From a virus: a stretch of 27,093 nucleotides of DNA. A program made the translations under genes and the position numbers. The stretch spans positions 1 through 27,093 of the IMG/VR virus record IMGVR_UViG_3300033148_001517; one strand, 5' to 3'. The notes beneath the pieces were generated by a model. That model made no database searches and was not told where the DNA came from. It saw nothing but the letters and a program-made list of their open reading frames with translations. Shown here piece after piece: positions 1 to 6,839 of this stretch. How positions within the stretch are numbered: position 1 is the stretch's first letter; each line of letters opens with the position of its first letter.

Positions 1-38
1 CCTTAGTTGAGTTCCTGTTGAGCCGTTTCGCGCTGTAA

Positions 39-1517
39 TCAGCCCTGCATTATATTCACTGTACTCATATTAAACTTATCACTATATATAGCATATCTTA
101 ATGCCGCCATAAGATCCCAATGCGTTCCCATAGTATCCTTAACAAATGGATCCTTGGCGTTCTTGCTCTGGTCCTGTTTATAGCGAATACGAGTAATCTG
201 TCGGATCAACTCTTCGAGCTCCTGGTTAATGTACAGCTTCGGGCGATTATTGTAACCCGTTGGTGTTAGTAACTGATTAATATACTTGATCGAAGGGGCA
301 ACAGCATTATCCGCCTTGGATATGTCATAATCATAATCGATAATGTAATCGTTAAGCGTTTGGGCTGCTGCGGGATCACCATATCTCATATCCATATCAC
401 CTTCGAGATTATATTCATGTTCTAGATATGCTCTATGATGCTGAGCTGTAGATTTGTTACTCTCACTATATGCGGCGTGAATGTAATAGCGATCACGTTC
501 TCTATATACCCATATTTGAGCCGTACTATCTGACCATCCAATATCGATACCAGAAATCCATAAGCTCTGACCGGAGAATTTAACCTTAGAGGGGTCGTAT
601 AGATTAGTCTCTCGATCGAATGCATAGAATACATTATCATCCTGTCCGATAAACTCTGCTAGAATCTCCTGACGATACAACATCTCCCCGAGTTCCTTCC
701 GCATCTGCTCAAAGTAAGTAGCAGGGAGAGTAGGATTTGTCATAGATGGAGACGTAAACGACTTCCAGTTGTCTAGATCTAACTCTTTCTCGTAGTATTC
801 AAACAGTTGATTATCGACTCCACGCGACGTTCCAATGAATAAGGCACGTCCATATAGAATACCACTAGGGCGAACACCATAATCCAGCATGGTAGGCGCA
901 AGCATCTGCTTATATATGGTATCAGCATTTGCAATTGACTGGAACTCCTCAAATAATAGCAGCGAGAAGTGTCCACCAAGCGCTGATTCTATATTAGATG
1001 ATGAGTTGGCCGTGAAACGTGATCCGTTTTCGAGCTCAAAGTTGAACTGTCCCTTGTTCATCTGCTTGATTGGCATGCCGAGCTTATTGACCAGCTTCAA
1101 CACTTCGTTGAAAATAATCTTAGCATTGGCGAATGTCGGACATACCAACACGGTTGCGCTGAAGGGAATCAATAGTTCTCTCATTCCGATATGTGCCAAA
1201 CTATATGATTTCCCGAAACGACGTCCAGCGGCTATAACAAAGTTATTATATATGCTGTTTTGACGATCAAAACTATATATGATTGGCTGTTGGCCCGAAT
1301 GAGGTACATTGTCACATAGCTCCCAGACCGTTTTAAGGTCTATATTATCCGTTTGTTGCTGATATAGGAGTATTTCATCGTTTGTTACAACGCGAACCTC
1401 TGAGGCGCCATGGGCGAACCCCATAAAGTATTCAAAGCTACTCTTATCGTCCCCTTCGAGATCAGCATAGGTTGCTCGTTCGTCTTCCGTTAAGGTTGCT
1501 AGTTGTATATTAGTCAT
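39..1517 (-). CDS. terL: Terminase large subunit (packaging ATPase and headful/end nuclease)
   Basis: The motor that translocates phage DNA into the prohead through the portal and cuts it. Seen in the 492-residue product: a Walker A motif GRRFGKS at about residues 98-104, a Walker B-like LLLFEE at 186-191, a coupling motif FIGTSRG near 227-233, then an RNase H-like nuclease domain with candidate metal-binding aspartates in GIDIGW (D325), YGDPAA (D381) and HWDLMAALRYA (D468). Order and length fit terminase large subunits. The ATG overlaps the stop of the upstream Zn-ribbon gene as ATGA, so translation is probably coupled. It is the last complete gene of a leftward four-gene operon and is transcribed away from the portal. 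The Walker B has Glu-Glu where Asp-Glu is more usual. The 38 bases beyond its stop hold no supported gene start. Confidence 0.95.
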   Translation of the reverse strand: MTNIQLATLTEDERATYADLEGDDKSSFEYFMGFAHGASEVRVVTNDEILLYQQQTDNIDLKTVWELCDNVPHSGQQPIIYSFDRQNSIYNNFVIAAGRRFGKSYSLAHIGMRELLIPFSATVLVCPTFANAKIIFNEVLKLVNKLGMPIKQMNKGQFNFELENGSRFTANSSSNIESALGGHFSLLLFEEFQSIANADTIYKQMLAPTMLDYGVRPSGILYGRALFIGTSRGVDNQLFEYYEKELDLDNWKSFTSPSMTNPTLPATYFEQMRKELGEMLYRQEILAEFIGQDDNVFYAFDRETNLYDPSKVKFSGQSLWISGIDIGWSDSTAQIWVYRERDRYYIHAAYSESNKSTAQHHRAYLEHEYNLEGDMDMRYGDPAAAQTLNDYIIDYDYDISKADNAVAPSIKYINQLLTPTGYNNRPKLYINQELEELIRQITRIRYKQDQSKNAKDPFVKDTMGTHWDLMAALRYAIYSDKFNMSTVNIMQG

Positions 1518-1729
1518 TTACACTTCTCGCAATCGCATCTCTTCGCTTTGTCCGTGAATGGATCAGGCTCTACAAACTCAGATGGTGTAGCAACCTGCTC
1601 CGTTATTTGTTTACTCAATGCTGATGGCGTCGAACACTGCCCGCAGAACGTACCGAAATACATCCCTGGTGAAACAAACATAGTCGTTCCGCAGTTGTCA
1701 CACTGTACTTGTACCAATTCGCTACTCAT
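1514..1729 (-). CDS. Small zinc-ribbon protein between the terminase subunits
   Basis: A 71-residue protein with a CxxC pair at C10/C13 and a second CxxC at C29/C32, the spacing of a zinc ribbon or rubredoxin-like knuckle. A Cys-rich end (C65, C67, C70) could bind further metal. It overlaps the terminase large subunit start (ATGA) and is itself overlapped at its start by the stop of the 73-residue gene, so the operon is probably translationally coupled. No family can be named with confidence. Its place between the terminase genes suggests a packaging accessory role, for example DNA or terminase binding, but that is inference from position only. Confidence 0.8.
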   Translation of the reverse strand: MSSELVQVQCDNCGTTMFVSPGMYFGTFCGQCSTPSALSKQITEQVATPSEFVEPDPFTDKAKRCDCEKCK

Positions 1730-1947
1730 TCGTTCTCCTTAATAACTATAGCTGCTTTCACCAGAGCTATATTGTCGTCTAGGGCAATTAGTAACCTATC
1801 CTGGTAGTCTCCAGCTTGCTTTAATAACATAAGCTTCTCTTTGTCAAAATCATCATATATCTCGTCTATCAAATCGACTTCTGAGGATAATGCTGTGCGT
1901 TCCCAACTCTCGCCGTTAAATGCGATTTGTGCTTCTTCTCTAGTCAT
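1726..1947 (-). CDS. Hypothetical 73-residue acidic protein in terminase operon
   Basis: A small, acidic, probably alpha-helical protein. It has no membrane segment, cysteine or recognisable motif. A good ribosome site, AAGGAG, lies just upstream of its ATG, which itself lies 8 bases inside the end of the small terminase gene. Its stop overlaps the next start as ATGA. Both junctions make it a real member of the leftward operon rather than a chance reading frame. Function unknown. Confidence 0.75.
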   Translation of the reverse strand: MTREEAQIAFNGESWERTALSSEVDLIDEIYDDFDKEKLMLLKQAGDYQDRLLIALDDNIALVKAAIVIKENE

Positions 1948-2419
1948 CTATACTCCTTGGTATTACGTCTGTTACCACAGGTACGTCTATAGCTTCCGCA
2001 TCGCGTTGCTGGATCACGTTGATCTTCTGATATATGATCGCCATAGGATCTTTAGCGGCATCCTCGCTGGCGCTCGTACCCTTAAGCATATCCTGTAGCG
2101 TCTTAGCGATCTCTATATGATCCTTCTTGGTACTGTTACCCAAGCGCTTGTCCTCATCCTTATCGATAATATCCATCTTATCCCGGAGTGTAGCCGCTAC
2201 GACCTCTGTAGCATACGTTAACATCTGCTCTTTACGTGCCATCTTGAGTTCTGCTAGGTATTCCTTCACACCCTTCTTTGCTAAAAGTTGAGCTACTGCC
2301 TGAACTGGTATTCCAAGACTATCTGCTACGCTTGACCGACTTGTATTGGTTGCAAGCTGCATTAGTATCTCATTCTCTATCATACTCAATGCTGGAGCAC
2401 TAATTACATCATTTGTCAT
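1940..2419 (-). CDS. terS: Probable terminase small subunit (DNA recognition)
   Basis: First gene of the leftward operon, 159 residues. The N-terminal third reads as a helix-turn-helix: helices around the stretch SSVADSLGIPVQAVAQLL, about residues 29-46. It is followed by a long charged helical region (about residues 50-115) and a loose C-terminus, the usual build of small terminase subunits: DNA-binding head, oligomerisation helices and a tail contacting the large subunit. The ribosome site AAAGGA precedes the ATG. The call rests on this architecture and on sharing an operon with the large subunit; sequence alone does not prove it. An alternative is a generic HTH regulator. Confidence 0.72.
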   Translation of the reverse strand: MTNDVISAPALSMIENEILMQLATNTSRSSVADSLGIPVQAVAQLLAKKGVKEYLAELKMARKEQMLTYATEVVAATLRDKMDIIDKDEDKRLGNSTKKDHIEIAKTLQDMLKGTSASEDAAKDPMAIIYQKINVIQQRDAEAIDVPVVTDVIPRSIDD

Positions 2420-2476
2420 GTTTTATCCTTTAATACGTTTTATTTTTGTCGCCCGGAGACTTATACTGATATATCT

Positions 2477-2505
2477 ACTATATCTGGTACTAATCAGGTA
2501 GTCAC
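2477..2505 (-). promoter_or_regulatory. Leftward sigma70-like promoter of the terminase operon
   Basis: Read on the minus strand, GTGACT (2505-2500) and TATAGT (2482-2477) are separated by exactly 17 bases, giving 4/6 and 5/6 matches to the sigma70 boxes. Transcription would start near 2470, leaving a leader of about 50 bases before the terminase small subunit ATG at 2419. The spacer holds one arm of a 14-bp inverted repeat, an operator-like placement. Seen in sequence; activity is inferred. Confidence 0.5.
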
Positions 2506-2541
2506 AGTCTATCGCTGCTATACTTACCTGATTAGTACTAG
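2484..2541. repeat. 14-bp perfect inverted repeat overlapping the leftward promoter
   Basis: GTACTAATCAGGTA at 2487-2500 and its exact reverse complement at 2525-2538 are separated by 24 bases. With one mismatch the arms grow to 17 bp (2484-2500 and 2525-2541). The left arm fills most of the spacer between the -10 and -35 boxes of the leftward promoter, and the right arm lies just upstream of the -35. This looks like paired operator sites for a dimeric regulator, though an RNA hairpin is not excluded. Confidence 0.7.
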
Positions 2542-2543
2542 TG

Positions 2544-2708
2544 TAAGGTTACCTCTATCGTTTTATCCGTTCGCCCGCCGGCTCTCTACTCTGTATATTA
2601 CATCAAAAGTGGTCTTTACCACACTTTTGACAGAGATTTGGTCAAATTCTTTTGTTTTTAAGCTATATTTAAGGTTAAACACCTCTTTTTAAGTTTCCTT
2701 TAAGGTTA
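2544..2708 (+). repeat. Three direct copies of TAAGGTTA
   Basis: The octamer TAAGGTTA occurs in the same orientation at 2544-2551, 2670-2677 and 2701-2708. The last two are part of an 11-base repeat TTTAAGGTTAA starting 31 bases apart. They lie in or next to the AT-rich core between the arms of the long inverted repeat. They could be iteron-like protein sites, but in such AT-rich DNA short repeats also arise by chance. Confidence 0.4.
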
Positions 2709-2839
2709 AGATATTAACTAATATTAGGAAGAAAATTATACTAAATTAAGCAAAATCTCGTTAAAATGTGTAAAATCTTAACGAATTTGACCAAATCTCT
2801 GTCAAAAGTGTGGTAAAGACCACTTTTGATGTAATATAC
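2593..2839. repeat. 57-bp perfect inverted repeat with AT-rich 133-base centre
   Basis: The segment 2593-2649 is the exact reverse complement of 2783-2839, 57 of 57 bases. The 133-base centre (2650-2782) is very AT-rich. Each arm contains its own imperfect dyad: in the right arm TCAAAAGTG (2802-2810) pairs with CACTTTTGA (2821-2829), with GGT/ACC next to an AAAG loop. The arms are therefore identical, outward-facing modules, one toward the terminase operon and one toward the portal operon. The inner ends are bounded by a further TCGTTAA (2758-2764) and TTAACGA (2778-2784) pair. No target-site duplication flanks the element. Candidate roles are a two-way control element or a replication or packaging site. 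The rest of the gene-free interval 2420-2874 holds the promoter, short repeats and TATAAT box listed separately. Confidence 0.9.
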
Positions 2840-2841
2840 TA

Positions 2842-2847
2842 TATAAT
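2842..2847 (+). promoter_or_regulatory. Rightward TATAAT box before the structural operon
   Basis: A perfect TATAAT lies just outside the right arm of the long inverted repeat and about 28 bases before the first structural ATG at 2875. No good -35 is found at 16-18 bases; the expected position falls inside the dyad at 2802-2829. A protein bound to that dyad could replace -35 contacts, as activators or phage late factors do. The ribosome site is a strong AAGGGGAGG at about 2862-2870. Confidence 0.4.
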
Positions 2848-2874
2848 AAGACTAGATCACTAAGGGGAGGTGTT

Positions 2875-3225
2875 ATGTCATTTTTTAATACTAAACAAAT
2901 AGCTCTACAAAGAGTGAGTCCATCTTCTTATCTAGAGATTGATGTAGAAACCTCTATATCATACTATATAATAGATCCTGGAAATGCTATCGATCTAACC
3001 TCTGTTGAATATAAGATTGATAAACTATCTGGAAGAGCTACAACAAACGTCATAGCATGGACAGTTTTAAATATAACTGGAATTACTGATGATATTTATC
3101 AACTGGACCTCACATTACCTTCTGCATCTGTAAGCACATCTGACTCTATACAGTTAGTTATAAAAGCTACAGACGCAGACGGTATGGAATACTACCATAA
3201 AGATACGGAGGTAACACCTATATGA
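2875..3225 (+). CDS. Hypothetical small beta-rich structural protein upstream of portal
   Basis: First gene of the rightward structural operon, 116 residues, with a strong ribosome site (AAGGGGAGG). The sequence alternates hydrophobic and polar residues throughout, suggesting an all-beta fold such as an Ig-like or jelly-roll head or tail accessory protein. No signal peptide, membrane segment or catalytic motif is visible. Its stop overlaps the portal ATG as ATGA, so it is probably co-translated with the portal. I do not recognise the family. A small virion or head-completion protein is a guess from position. Confidence 0.75.
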   Translation: MSFFNTKQIALQRVSPSSYLEIDVETSISYYIIDPGNAIDLTSVEYKIDKLSGRATTNVIAWTVLNITGITDDIYQLDLTLPSASVSTSDSIQLVIKATDADGMEYYHKDTEVTPI

Positions 3226-4586
3226 GAAATAAACCGTATCTAAATAACATTCGCTCTAAGCATCCAACAATAGCACAAGATGCTGTTGCTTATGAGTCGG
3301 GTGCAAATAAAACATTCGATGAATTATATTCAAACTATGTACAGTCCGTTGAGACTGTCGATCTAGCTGTCAGAACAATAGCAAATACTGTTTCTTTATG
3401 TAAGATGAAAGTATTTGCTCAAGACTCTGATGGTACACTAAAACCTGCTATACTTGATAACGTTGATATGGACTTTCCAAATGAAACAGATTCGCGTATC
3501 GACTTCATGCGTAAGATCGCTGTTAATATCTGGACACAAGGTGCTGGCCTAATCGTTACAGAAACAAATCAAAGAGCCAAACGTGGAAAGTTTCTAAACT
3601 TCTATAATATGGATATGTCGAAAGTTACTGCGGTATCTGATGGCAAACGTATTATTAGCGAATTCGTGTATACGGCTGAAGATAGTTCAGAGATTAGATA
3701 TAAAGCTGATCAGTGTATATACATTAACGATAGTATCGACCCAACAAACCTATTATATAGTTTATCTCGTTTAAAAAGTTTGAACGATGTATTACTGATG
3801 CAAGCAGGTGTTGTTGGTCAAGCTAAGGGGATGCTAACAGGTGGGGCTAAGAAAGCTTCTATTATCTCAGCCGATACTCCTATATCAGAACGTAATATGA
3901 AAAAGATCAAGACAGAATTTGATTCCTTCATGCAGTCCGCAACGGCTAGTTCGTTCTTTATGAATACGAAGTTAGACGTGCAACAAATTGGTAACGCGAT
4001 GACTGGTGGGGAAGTGTTATCTCTATTTACAGAGATTAACGAAACAATCCTAAAGCATTTTGCTATTCCGTCATTCTTACTTGGTGTTACCTCGAAAGGT
4101 GCAAATAAAACTGAAGAGGTCTCACTATTATTAAGAACGTTTTTTAATAGTCAGTTGGCTCCGGTTCTTAATAACATTGAATTACACTTTACTCGTTTCT
4201 TTAGAGAACAACTTGCGTTAGAAAACTTTGTAGTTAAGTTTGACTATTCGGATCTTAATATTCTTAAGATGCCTGAAGAGATTCAAGTTGAGTTAACTAC
4301 TAAGAAACATAAAGCTGGTCTAATCACATTGAACGAAGCCCGTGAGATGATGGAACTTCCTAAACGCGAGGATGAAGCTGCTGATAAGATTTACATGCCT
4401 GCTTATTTATTAGGCGCTGCTCCTGTATCCTACGACGACTATGATGCTGACCTTGAGCGTATGCTTAACGTTGCATCTGTAGGCGGAGGTACTGCAGACG
4501 ATCTTCCAACTGGTAACGCTGGGGATGAAGATAATACGTCTGTTACAGACGGTACGCGAGGCGGTGATGCCGAGAAGGAAGCTTAG
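3222..4586 (+). CDS. Portal protein (HK97-type)
   Basis: The dodecameric ring at the special capsid vertex through which DNA enters and to which the neck attaches. At 454 residues it has a normal size for the phage_portal family. Characteristic stretches are the N-terminal region with LAVRTIANTVSLCKMKVF (about residues 48-65), the central GVVGQAKGMLTGG, and the MTGGEVLSLFTEINETILKHFAIPSFLLG block (about residues 260-288) followed by the long helix ending QLAPVLNNIELHF. The acidic, Gly-rich C-terminus is low-complexity. The start overlaps the upstream stop (ATGA). Its last 20 bases are overlapped by the start of an endonuclease gene, and the prohead protease, normally next to portal, is pushed about 1.1 kb downstream by two endonuclease genes. 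Confidence 0.93.
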   Translation: MRNKPYLNNIRSKHPTIAQDAVAYESGANKTFDELYSNYVQSVETVDLAVRTIANTVSLCKMKVFAQDSDGTLKPAILDNVDMDFPNETDSRIDFMRKIAVNIWTQGAGLIVTETNQRAKRGKFLNFYNMDMSKVTAVSDGKRIISEFVYTAEDSSEIRYKADQCIYINDSIDPTNLLYSLSRLKSLNDVLLMQAGVVGQAKGMLTGGAKKASIISADTPISERNMKKIKTEFDSFMQSATASSFFMNTKLDVQQIGNAMTGGEVLSLFTEINETILKHFAIPSFLLGVTSKGANKTEEVSLLLRTFFNSQLAPVLNNIELHFTRFFREQLALENFVVKFDYSDLNILKMPEEIQVELTTKKHKAGLITLNEAREMMELPKREDEAADKIYMPAYLLGAAPVSYDDYDADLERMLNVASVGGGTADDLPTGNAGDEDNTSVTDGTRGGDAEKEA

Positions 4587-4914
4587 ATGCATCCATAATG
4601 GTAAGCGTCTCTATTACCCTAGACGACAAACCTTATTATACTATATAAAGTTTGCACCTAAAGGTCGTGCACCAATCTATAAAATAGGTATTACTACTCA
4701 GAGCGTTGAACAACGTTTTAAGTATGAAAAGATACCTTATACGGTAATCTTTACGGTCACTTATTCTGGTGGTCGGGAAGCCTATATAGAAGAGCAACGC
4801 ATACTTCTTGAGTATCATGATTATCTTCTACCATACCAAAAGATACTAAAATCCGGCAATAGCGAATTATTCTATACGGACATTAGACAACATTCAAACA
4901 AAGGTTCTTTATGA
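4567..4914 (+). CDS. Short GIY-YIG-type homing endonuclease (bare catalytic domain)
   Basis: A 115-residue protein with all landmarks of a divergent GIY-YIG nuclease: LLYYIKF (GIY strand), YKIGIT (YIG strand), an Arg after it (QRFKY), a Glu in YIEEQ and an Asn in GNSELF. The same domain, with LLYYIKF, YKIGIT and GNSELF conserved, forms the C-terminal half of the protein at 12242-12976, so the two are paralogues. The zinc-binding DNA-recognition repeats of that relative are absent here. I chose ATG 4567 (upstream GAGG) over an earlier ATG at 4525 because the earlier one has no ribosome site and lies well inside portal. It overlaps portal by 20 bases and the next endonuclease by ATGA. It could be a truncated, possibly inactive remnant. 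Confidence 0.7.
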   Translation: MPRRKLRCIHNGKRLYYPRRQTLLYYIKFAPKGRAPIYKIGITTQSVEQRFKYEKIPYTVIFTVTYSGGREAYIEEQRILLEYHDYLLPYQKILKSGNSELFYTDIRQHSNKGSL

Positions 4915-5690
4915 TTTATAACGTTACTAAAGAAGACTCTTCGAAGTCTGGTATCTATATTATAAAGAATTCGATTGACGATCGTATCTATATAGGGAGT
5001 ACTATGAATATTAAAAGACGTTACACCCAACACTTAGGTACCCTACAACGAAGTGAGCATCAAAACCAGTATTTACAGAACTTTGTTAATAAGTATGGAC
5101 TAGATATACTAAGCTTCCAGACTTTAGAGTTATGTACCCCAGGCCGGCTACTACAATGTGAACAATCTTATATAGATTCCTACGACTTTAATAAGGATTT
5201 ATTTAACCTAACACCTACAGCCGGTAGTACATTAGGTTTAAAGTGGTCAGACGAAAGTAGAAAACGCTTAAGTAACTCTATTAAGTCAAAGGCGAACACT
5301 GAGAAGCGTAGAGCTGTTGTAAGAGCTGACAGTACACTCGTTTCTAAGTACTTGCGAGTTATAGCGATGTTAGACGGTACAAGGTCGGTGCGGGAAGTGT
5401 CAAGATCTTTAGACCTGCCCTATAGTGACGTCAATACTATACTAAATAGGAGAGCTTATACCTGGTTAATAGATGAATTAGTACAGAAATTTGGTATATT
5501 ACACCCTAGAAAGTTATCACGGCATGACTATACTACGAGAAATCTCTCGACTATCACTCCAGAAGTACTCCTTCGTATGTTATCACTACGTAACGACGGA
5601 TTATCCTACACTGCTATAGCTTCCGCAGTTGGTATTAAGTCAGGTACTACGGTATCAAATCATATAAGGAAATTTAATGAAACAGGTTAA
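4911..5690 (+). CDS. GIY-YIG homing endonuclease with NUMOD and HTH region
   Basis: A free-standing mobile endonuclease of 259 residues. The catalytic domain is at the N-terminus: GIYIIKN (14-20), RIYIGS (25-30), Arg in IKRRY (about 34-38), Glu in CEQSYID (E84) and Asn in FNLTPTAG. Then comes a NUMOD3-like DNA-binding motif, GLKWSDESRKRLSNS (about 109-123). Last are two helix-turn-helix-like segments, one near SVREVSRSLDLPYSDVNTILN and one near the C-terminus (SYTAIASAVGIKSGTTVSNHI). This order is classic for segment-type phage homing nucleases. It is overlapped at its start (ATGA) by the short GIY-YIG gene, and its last 14 bases contain the start of the prohead protease, whose ribosome site lies inside it. 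Both insertions were thus fitted without breaking the operon. Confidence 0.9.
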   Translation: MIYNVTKEDSSKSGIYIIKNSIDDRIYIGSTMNIKRRYTQHLGTLQRSEHQNQYLQNFVNKYGLDILSFQTLELCTPGRLLQCEQSYIDSYDFNKDLFNLTPTAGSTLGLKWSDESRKRLSNSIKSKANTEKRRAVVRADSTLVSKYLRVIAMLDGTRSVREVSRSLDLPYSDVNTILNRRAYTWLIDELVQKFGILHPRKLSRHDYTTRNLSTITPEVLLRMLSLRNDGLSYTAIASAVGIKSGTTVSNHIRKFNETG

Positions 5691-6834
5691 GCTTTATCAA
5701 GATATTGAGTTTAAACTCGTCGGAGCCCGCGACATGGATCCGCGAGACGTCCTTCCTGACGCACCAACTGCGATTGGGGATAGGACATCAGAAGAAGACC
5801 CATCTATGGGAGACATTGCGCGAGTTTCTGACGAAGCCGCTACGGTTATATATTTGGAGGGTTACGCAAGCGTTTTTGTAAACGCTGATGGTAGTAGATT
5901 AGAAGATCGTGATGGTGAGAGCGTATCCATCGCGTTGTTGAACATTGAGAACTTTAAAAAGAATCCAATTATGGTTTTTGATCATAATTGGTCTGATGCT
6001 ATGGGTAAAGTTACCCATATAGAAAAGGATGCTAAAGGTTTATACGTTAAGGCTGAGATGCATAAACTTACAGGACGTGAAAACGTATTTGAGGCGGTTC
6101 AAAAAGGTATAACTAAAACCTTTTCCATAGGTTTTATAGCGAAGACTTATACTTATCTGGAAGACGAGGATATTTTTGAAATATCATCAGCAGAGTTAGT
6201 TGAACTTAGTATAGTAAATGTTCCCTCTAATCAGGATGCTATCTTCACCCCTACAAGCCAGAAGAGTATGACGGTATCTAAAAGGATGCTTAAAGAACAA
6301 AATAATATGACATGCGATGAAGTAAACGGGTTATGTAGCATGTCTAAACAAATAAAAGGTAAGAAAATGGATTTAGAAAATAAAGATACTGATACAGTAG
6401 CTGCTAGCACGACTGAGACAACTGCCGAAGCAACAACTACTGAAACTACAAAAGTAGCTGCAGATACAACTGAAGTGAAGGTTGATGTTACAAAGGTAGA
6501 GGCTTCAAAAGACGATCCTAAGACAGAGATGTCGGTTGAAAACTTAGCAGATGCTATCTCACAAGCTACTGAATTAGCAGACGAGAAAAAAGCTGAGAAA
6601 GTTAAACAAGAAGAAGATGAGAAGACTGCCCAAGACCAAGCTGAAAAAGACGCTGCAGCTAAACGTGTTGAAGACGTATTTAGTTACATTCGTGAACAAA
6701 AAGCTGAAATTGAAGCTACTGAGGCTGGAGATATTGATGTTGATGCCCTTGGTGATCTTTATGAGTTACTATCTGATACTGTTGAGCTTATTGACAATAA
6801 AGTTACTTCTGCTGTAAGCAACGCTTCAGCATAA
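5677..6834 (+). CDS. HK97-type prohead protease with fused scaffold-like C-terminus
   Basis: Serine protease of the S78/HK97 prohead family that matures the capsid. About residues 58-192 form the protease: EGYASVF, catalytic His in VFDHNW (H103), catalytic Ser in KTFSIGF (S150) and the family-typical ELVELSIVNVPSNQDA. Residues from about 231 on are Ala-, Glu-, Lys- and Thr-rich with a predicted helical or coiled-coil stretch (about 295-340), typical of an assembly scaffold, so protease and scaffold appear fused. Total 385 residues, longer than a bare protease. An internal ATG at residue 231 has its own ribosome site (listed separately). The start sits inside the end of the preceding endonuclease gene, with AAGGA upstream. 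The capsid gene follows after a 70-base gap. Confidence 0.92.
   Translation: MKQVKLYQDIEFKLVGARDMDPRDVLPDAPTAIGDRTSEEDPSMGDIARVSDEAATVIYLEGYASVFVNADGSRLEDRDGESVSIALLNIENFKKNPIMVFDHNWSDAMGKVTHIEKDAKGLYVKAEMHKLTGRENVFEAVQKGITKTFSIGFIAKTYTYLEDEDIFEISSAELVELSIVNVPSNQDAIFTPTSQKSMTVSKRMLKEQNNMTCDEVNGLCSMSKQIKGKKMDLENKDTDTVAASTTETTAEATTTETTKVAADTTEVKVDVTKVEASKDDPKTEMSVENLADAISQATELADEKKAEKVKQEEDEKTAQDQAEKDAAAKRVEDVFSYIREQKAEIEATEAGDIDVDALGDLYELLSDTVELIDNKVTSAVSNASA
6367..6834 (+). CDS. Possible nested scaffold protein from internal start of protease gene
   Basis: The in-frame ATG at 6367 (codon 231 of the protease) is preceded by AAAAGG at 6354-6359 with a 7-base gap. It is exactly where the protease domain and its short linker end and the scaffold-like region begins. 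Initiation here would give a free 155-residue scaffold, as lambda makes Nu3 from inside gene C. Sequence supports the start; whether it is used is inference. Confidence 0.4.
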   Translation: MDLENKDTDTVAASTTETTAEATTTETTKVAADTTEVKVDVTKVEASKDDPKTEMSVENLADAISQATELADEKKAEKVKQEEDEKTAQDQAEKDAAAKRVEDVFSYIREQKAEIEATEAGDIDVDALGDLYELLSDTVELIDNKVTSAVSNASA

Positions 6835-6839
6835 TTTCG

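Noticed and set aside
1-38. Next leftward gene after the terminase large subunit
   Set aside because: Reading frames are open across these few bases but no start codon with a ribosome site is present, and the stretch is too short to judge.
2593-2839. Long inverted repeat read as a miniature transposon or a telomere (protelomerase-type) site
   Set aside because: No target-site duplication flanks it and the arms do not meet in one continuous palindrome; no transposase or protelomerase gene is in the window.
6791-6820. Perfect TTGACA near the end of the protease gene as coat promoter
   Set aside because: No -10-like hexamer at 16-18 bases; it is ordinary codons of LIDNK.
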